Assembly: GCA_947450745.1 (NCBI GenBank)
Contig: CANFYD010000094.1
Coordinates: forward strand, 1-10,193
Direction: 5' to 3'
DNA from: Burkholderiales bacterium
GTDB lineage: Bacteria; Pseudomonadota; Gammaproteobacteria; Burkholderiales; Burkholderiaceae_C
DNA length: 10,193 nucleotides
Under the pieces are notes generated by a model. The model saw only the letters and a list, made by a program, of their open reading frames with translations. It made no database searches and was not told the origin of the DNA. Shown here piece after piece: positions 6,625 through 10,193 of the stretch (positions within the stretch are counted from its first letter, which is position 1; every line of letters starts with the position of its first letter). Made by a program: the position numbers and the translations under genes.

Positions 6625-8945
6625 ATGCCGCGCCGCACCGCCCCCACAGGGCGAGGTCGCCCCACTGAACCGCTTTCGAGACGCTCCATGCTCCTACATT
6701 CCGCCGCTGCCGCCATGCTCACCGCCCTGGCCGTGCAACCCAGCCCCGCTTCAGCCCAAACCTTGCCGGCTGCGCCTGCCAAGCCAGCCCCCGTTGAAAC
6801 AGCCGCCAGCGCTGCCAACACCGAGGCCGCGCCAGCCAACAGCCTCCCGGCCGTGGCCGTCAGCGGCTTCCGCGCCGAACAAGTGGCGGGGCCCAAGGCG
6901 CTGCGATCCTTGCAAGACACGCCGCGCATCATCACCGTGCTGCCGCAGGCGCTGCTGGAAGAACAGGGCGTGAGCTCGCTGAAGGATGCCTTGCGCAACC
7001 TGCCCGGCATCAGCTTGCAGGCCGGTGAAGGCAACCCGCCTGGTGGCGACCAATTGAAGATTCGCGGGTTCAACGCGCGCGACGACATCAACGTGAACGG
7101 CGCACGCGACCTCGGCAATTACTTCCGCGACCCGTTCTATGTCGATCAGCTGGAAGTGGTGAAGGGCCCGAACTCCACCTTCAGCGGCCGAGGCTCGGCC
7201 GGCGGCACGATCAACTTTGTCTCCAAGATGCCGCTGTTGCAGGACTTTGGCCAGGTCGAGCTGAGCCTGGGCAGGGACGAGCAGCGGCGCGCCACGCTCG
7301 ACGTGAACCGCCGTTTGGGCGACGACTTGGCCGTGCGCGTGAACCTGATGGCGCACGAGGCTGACATCCCCGGCCGCGACATCGCCGAGGAGCAGCGCTA
7401 CGGCCTGTACGCCGCCGCCACCTGGGGTTTCAAGGGCGACACCCGCGTCACCGCCGACCTGCTGCACATGCGCCAGGACGACCTGCCCGACGCCGGCCTG
7501 CCCTTCGACCGCGATGCGCCGGGCAGCAGCAGTCGCGGCACCGGCGCCTTGCCGCCCGGCCTGCGCTCGGCCAACTTCTACGGCCATGCCGACGACCACA
7601 AAAAAGTGGACGTCAACTTGGTGGGCTTGACGGTGGAACACCACTTCGGCAGCGGCACGCTGCTGCGCAACCAGTTGCGCCTGAGCCGGGTGGGCAATGA
7701 CTCCATCACCTCATCGCCGCGCATCCGCAACATCCCCGCTGCATCAAGCGGCTTCGAGGGTGCCCAAGTGCGCGGCGACACCAAGCCGCGCGACCAGACC
7801 GACGAGGGTGTGTCGAACCAGACCTCGCTGCAATTCAGCTTGGCCACCCCATCCGGCATGACATCGTCACAGGCATTGAAATCGGCCGCTACAGCTACGA
7901 CAACAAGCGCCGGCCGGACGCCGCCGGCCCCATGACCGACCTTTACTCGCCGCAGCCACGCCTGCACCCCGCCACACCCTACGACGGCACGGTCTATTCC
8001 TTCAACACCGAGGAGCTGGCCGTCTACGCGCTGGACGTGGTCAGTTTGACACCCCAGTGGGACTTGAACCTGGGCCTGCGCTGGGACCGCGTGACGGCGC
8101 GCGCCAGCGAAGCCGGGCGTGAAAACCTGGCCACGCCGGGCAGCAACCTGAACCTGCAGCGCACCGACCACGTGGCCAGTGGCAGCATCGGCCTGGTCTT
8201 CAAACCCGACCCCAAGCTGTCGCTGTACGCGGCGCTGGGCAACGCCTTCGAGGTGTCGGGCAACTTCGACCGCAACCAGGTGCAACTGGCCGGTGGTGGC
8301 TCCGCGCGCGTCGCCGACCCGGCCACCTTCAACATTGCACCGGAACAGACCCAAGCCTTTGAGCTGGGTGCCAAGTGGATGGCCGCTGCCGACCTCACCG
8401 TCAACGCCGCCGTGTTCGAGACGCGCAAGAACAAGGCGCGCTTCCCCGGCCAAGCCGGTGGCGACAATTCGGTGCTCGACGCCCGGCTGCGCATCCGCGG
8501 CTTCGAGCTGTTGACGGCCGGCAGCGTGACGCGCGAATGGCGGCTGTACTCGGGCTACACCTGGCTCGACAGCCGCGTGCTGGCCGCGCCCAGCCAACCG
8601 TTTGCCGTGGGCCAAGAACTGGGCGGCACACCCCGCCATTCCTTCAACCTCTTCACCACCTACGACATCGCGCCCTGGCTATCGCTGGGCGGTGGTCTGC
8701 AACATGTGACGCGCCAATTCAGCAGCGTCCAAGCCAGTGCCACCGGCACGCGCAAGGTGATGATTCCCGGCTACACGGTGGCCGACCTGTACGCGACGCT
8801 GCGGCTTTCCAAGCAGACCTCGCTGCGCATCAACGCCTTCAACGTGGACGACCGCGCCTATATTTCGCAAGTCGCCGAAGGTGGTGCCCAGGGCATTCCC
8901 GGGCGTGCCCGCCAAGTGGTAGCCACGCTGCGGCACGAGTTCTGA
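6625..8945 (+). pseudogene. TonB-dependent catecholate-type siderophore receptor, frameshifted
   Basis: An outer-membrane receptor for ferric siderophores split over two frames: 6625-7935 and the frame ending at 8945. The first part holds the signal peptide (to about residue 44, ASA before Gln45), a TonB-box candidate LPAVAVSG (74-81), the plug domain with RSLQDTPRIITVLP, LKDALRNLPGIS, IRGFNARDDI and VKGPNSTFSGRGSAGGTINFVSK, and the first barrel strands. The plug resembles Fiu-type catecholate receptors. The second part carries the remaining barrel and ends in RHEF with the C-terminal Phe typical of outer-membrane proteins. Adding one base in CCCC at 7847-7850 joins the frames as LATP-IRHDIVTGIEIG and gives 773 residues, normal for the family. 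The ATG at 7932 overlapping the upstream stop is a by-product, not a real second gene. The start could be 6625 or 6688; the latter begins at the hydrophobic signal. A sequencing error cannot be excluded, in which case the gene is intact. Confidence 0.9.
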
Positions 8946-8966
8946 GGCGTACGGTATTGAGGCTAG

Positions 8967-8986
8967 AGCCCGTGCGCTTCACGGCT
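8967..8986 (+). terminator. Weak hairpin after the receptor gene
   Basis: AGCCCGTG (8967-8974) pairs with CACGGCT (8980-8986) with one bulged base, 21 bases after the receptor stop. It lacks a T-run, so termination is only a suggestion. Nothing else is seen in the 110-base gap to the next gene. Confidence 0.25.
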
Positions 8987-9055
8987 TCGCTATCCTGTCG
9001 CCGCTGCCCGACTATCGACTGACTGCCTGCCTTTGTAGCCACCACCCAAACACCC

Positions 9056-9391
9056 ATGGACTTTGTAAAACTCAGCTTGTTGTATGCCGTCACCGCTGTC
9101 GCCGAGATTGTGGGCTGCTACCTTCCCTGGCTGGTGCTGCGCCAGGGCAGAGGCCTGTGGTTGCTGGTGCCGGCAGCGCTTTCCCTGGGCTTGTTTGCTT
9201 GGTTGTTGACCTTGCACCCGAGTGCTACCGGCCGCACTTACGCGGCTTACGGCGGCGTCTACATCGCCGCAGCCATCTGCTGGCTGTGGCTGGTGGACGG
9301 AGTGACACCGACCCGCTGGGATGTCATCGGTGCCGGCATCGCCCTGCTCGGCATGGCCGTGATTGCCTTGCAGCCGGTGGCAAAAGCGTGA
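9056..9391 (+). CDS. ynfA: YnfA family (UPF0060) small membrane protein
   Basis: A 111-residue inner-membrane protein with four predicted helices (about 5-25, 32-53, 63-82 and 88-107). The signatures AVAEIVGCYLPW near the N-terminus, LHPSATGRTYAAYGGVYIAAAICWLW in the middle (about 53-81) and the ending WDVIGAGIALLGMAVI are those of the YnfA family, distantly related to small multidrug resistance transporters. Some YnfA proteins have been linked to efflux of cationic compounds; substrate here is unknown. The length is normal. The start at 9056 fits the conserved N-terminus although no clear ribosome binding site precedes it. It converges with the downstream minus-strand gene. Confidence 0.95.
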   Translation: MDFVKLSLLYAVTAVAEIVGCYLPWLVLRQGRGLWLLVPAALSLGLFAWLLTLHPSATGRTYAAYGGVYIAAAICWLWLVDGVTPTRWDVIGAGIALLGMAVIALQPVAKA

Positions 9392-9414
9392 TGCGCTGCA
9401 GCGGCTGATCGGGC

Positions 9415-9560
9415 TCAGGGTGAGAACTTTTGTAGCGAGCGGTCGTCAGGCTTGGGCGAAGGGGCGCGGATGTCGGAACGTACTCCTGGTACGTGAGGAT
9501 TCCGAGCACCCGGCCAACGACGCATGGCGGCCGCGCAGTAAAAAGTTTTCCCCCTCTCAG
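9415..9560. repeat. Long imperfect palindrome filling the convergent intergenic gap
   Basis: The gap between ynfA and the minus-strand gene folds back on itself over its whole length. The outer arms are GAGAACTTTT...GCGAGCGG (9422-9442) and CCGCGC...AAAAGTTTTC (9531-9550), whose reverse complement reads GAAAACTTTT...GCGCGG. At the centre, ACGTAC-TCCTG-GTACGT (9478-9494) is a perfect hairpin flanked by CGGAA (9474-9478) and TTCCG (9500-9504). The T-rich arms next to each stop could act as a bidirectional terminator. I recall very similar sequence from intergenic regions of other Burkholderiales, which would make it a dispersed element; that is memory, not a search. Confidence 0.75.
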
Positions 9561-9958
9561 ATCCACTGCGGCTGCATCGGCATCGGTGACGACCAGGAGA
9601 GTGCCGAGCCGAACAGCAGCGCCCCGAAGAACAGGCTCAGCAAGGTGATGAAGATGCTGGCGAAAAACGCCGTCCAGAAACCCGACACCGTGAATCCCCG
9701 GATCAGCTTGGACACCAGCATCAACAGCAAGGCGTTGATGACCAGCAGGAACAGGCCCAAGCTCAGCACCGTCAAGGGCAGCGTCAGGAGCACGAAGACG
9801 GGCCGCAAAATGGCATTGACAAAGCCCAGCATCAGGGCCGAGATGATCAAGGACGAGGTGTTGGCAAACCGGATGCCGCTGAACACATAGCTGGCAATCC
9901 ACAGTGACAAGGCGGTGACAGCCCATTGGGCAAGGAAAGCAGGAATATTGGCGAGCAT
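9557..9958 (-). CDS. Phage-holin-4/YvlD family four-helix membrane protein
   Basis: A 133-residue hydrophobic protein, with the signature NAILRPVFVLLTLPLTVLSL followed by GLFLLVINALLLMLVSKLI (about residues 48-87) of the family annotated as phage holin superfamily IV (DUF360, including YvlD). Four helices are likely, at about 8-28, 36-52, 55-85 (broken) and 94-117. Despite the name, most chromosomal members are ordinary membrane proteins of unknown role, and there is no phage gene around it, so a lysis function should not be assumed. The ATG at 9956-9958 (read on the minus strand) is preceded by a leader with repeated AACCGAAcc-like units rather than a good Shine-Dalgarno. The stop abuts the long palindrome shared with ynfA. 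Confidence 0.9.
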   Translation of the reverse strand: MLANIPAFLAQWAVTALSLWIASYVFSGIRFANTSSLIISALMLGFVNAILRPVFVLLTLPLTVLSLGLFLLVINALLLMLVSKLIRGFTVSGFWTAFFASIFITLLSLFFGALLFGSALSWSSPMPMQPQWI

Positions 9959-9967
9959 GGAGTTTGG

Positions 9968-9996
9968 GGTTCGGTTGGATTCGGTCCGGTTCGGTT
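9968..9996. repeat. Short repeats in the leader of the minus-strand membrane protein gene
   Basis: GGTTCGGTT occurs at 9968-9976 and exactly again at 9988-9996, with the related GGATTCGGT at 9977-9985 between them, so units recur about every ten bases. They lie 10-38 bases before the start codon of the minus-strand gene. They could be a microsatellite or a protein-binding array; the sequence alone does not decide. Confidence 0.6.
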
Positions 9997-10017
9997 CAAC
10001 TGGGGCTAAATTAGGAC

Positions 10018-10193
10018 TTGCGCAAAGCTGTTCCAGCTAGGAGCCTGCGCGGCAGAAGGATCGGCGGCTGCAAGGCGGCCGCAGCGGTCCATTTTTCACC
10101 GTCTTTTCGCCCCATAGCGGAGCTATGAAGCTTCAAATCCGGCAAAAACTGTCCTCGCTGGGGCCACCTTTCGCTTGTCGCCGCCTTCTGCCG
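10018..10193. repeat. Inverted-repeat-rich non-coding region at the right edge
   Basis: No coding frame is convincing here. The stretch contains the palindrome TTGCGCAA (10018-10025), the hairpin AGCTG-TTC-CAGCT (10026-10038), the hairpin CATAGC-GGA-GCTATG (10113-10127), the palindrome TGAAGCTTCA (10126-10135), and a distant perfect 10-bp inverted repeat CGGCAGAAGG (10050-10059) and CCTTCTGCCG (10184-10193) ending on the last base of the window. The latter extends inward by CGGCG with a two-base bulge. Such density suggests an interspersed repeat or the margin of a mobile element continuing beyond the window, but no transposase is seen. Confidence 0.5.

Noticed and set aside
7578..8639. 353-residue minus-strand open frame opposite the receptor
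   Set aside because: No recognisable motif; the receptor coding on the plus strand explains the region.
7932..8945. Independent second gene coupled to the receptor by an ATGA overlap
   Set aside because: The same frame is open upstream of the ATG to at least 7857 and encodes matching receptor sequence, so the ATG is an internal Met after a frameshift.
9363..9890. 175-residue plus-strand open frame across the convergent palindrome
   Set aside because: It runs through an inverted repeat and the antisense of a clear membrane protein gene; likely a spurious frame.
9557..9958. Evidence for a prophage from the phage-holin family name
   Set aside because: The family is widespread in chromosomes and no other phage gene is present.
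10007..10036. Sigma-70 promoter for the minus-strand gene (TAATTT with CTGGAA upstream)
   Set aside because: Only about half of the consensus bases match in each hexamer, too weak to call.

Overview
The window is GC-rich, gene-dense bacterial DNA. Its codon use, small intergenic gaps and gene families (a stand-alone flavoprotein of the kind often fused to SelD, a plant/alphaproteobacterial-type glutathione reductase, YnfA, a Fiu-like TonB receptor) fit a betaproteobacterium, probably of the order Burkholderiales. No rRNA, tRNA, CRISPR array, transposase or phage structural gene is visible.

Layout from left to right. (1) 1-441: the 3' part of an FAD/NAD(P)-dependent oxidoreductase that starts outside the window. 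(2) 442-696: a non-coding gap with a palindromic REP-like element and a six-copy hexamer microsatellite. (3) 697-2097: glutathione reductase (gor), followed by a candidate intrinsic terminator. (4) 2238-5044: a two-gene operon whose start and stop overlap (ATGA). It encodes a secreted phosphonate-type binding protein and a membrane hybrid histidine kinase with a fused receiver domain; no ABC permease or ATPase is present. The likely reading is a periplasmic sensor protein feeding a kinase, and it is the most biologically interesting unit here. A run of ten C's lies in the linker between kinase and receiver. (5) 5359-6498: a CNNM/CBS-domain membrane protein of the CorC/HlyC superfamily without the usual C-terminal CorC domain. 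(6) 6557-6575: a good Fur-box palindrome, followed by a TonB-dependent siderophore receptor (6625-8945) broken by a one-base frameshift at about 7846-7856. (7) 9056-9391: the small membrane protein YnfA. (8) 9392-9556: a convergent intergenic gap almost filled by an imperfect palindrome of about 140 bp. (9) 9557-9958, minus strand: a four-helix membrane protein of the phage-holin-4/YvlD family, with short repeats in its leader. (10) 10010-10193: non-coding DNA rich in inverted repeats, possibly an interspersed repeat or the edge of a mobile element.

The genes do not form one pathway. Gor maintains glutathione redox state, the binding protein and kinase form a signalling module, the receptor would serve Fur-controlled iron uptake if intact, and the remaining genes are membrane proteins. 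All family assignments come from reading motifs in the translations; no database search was run.
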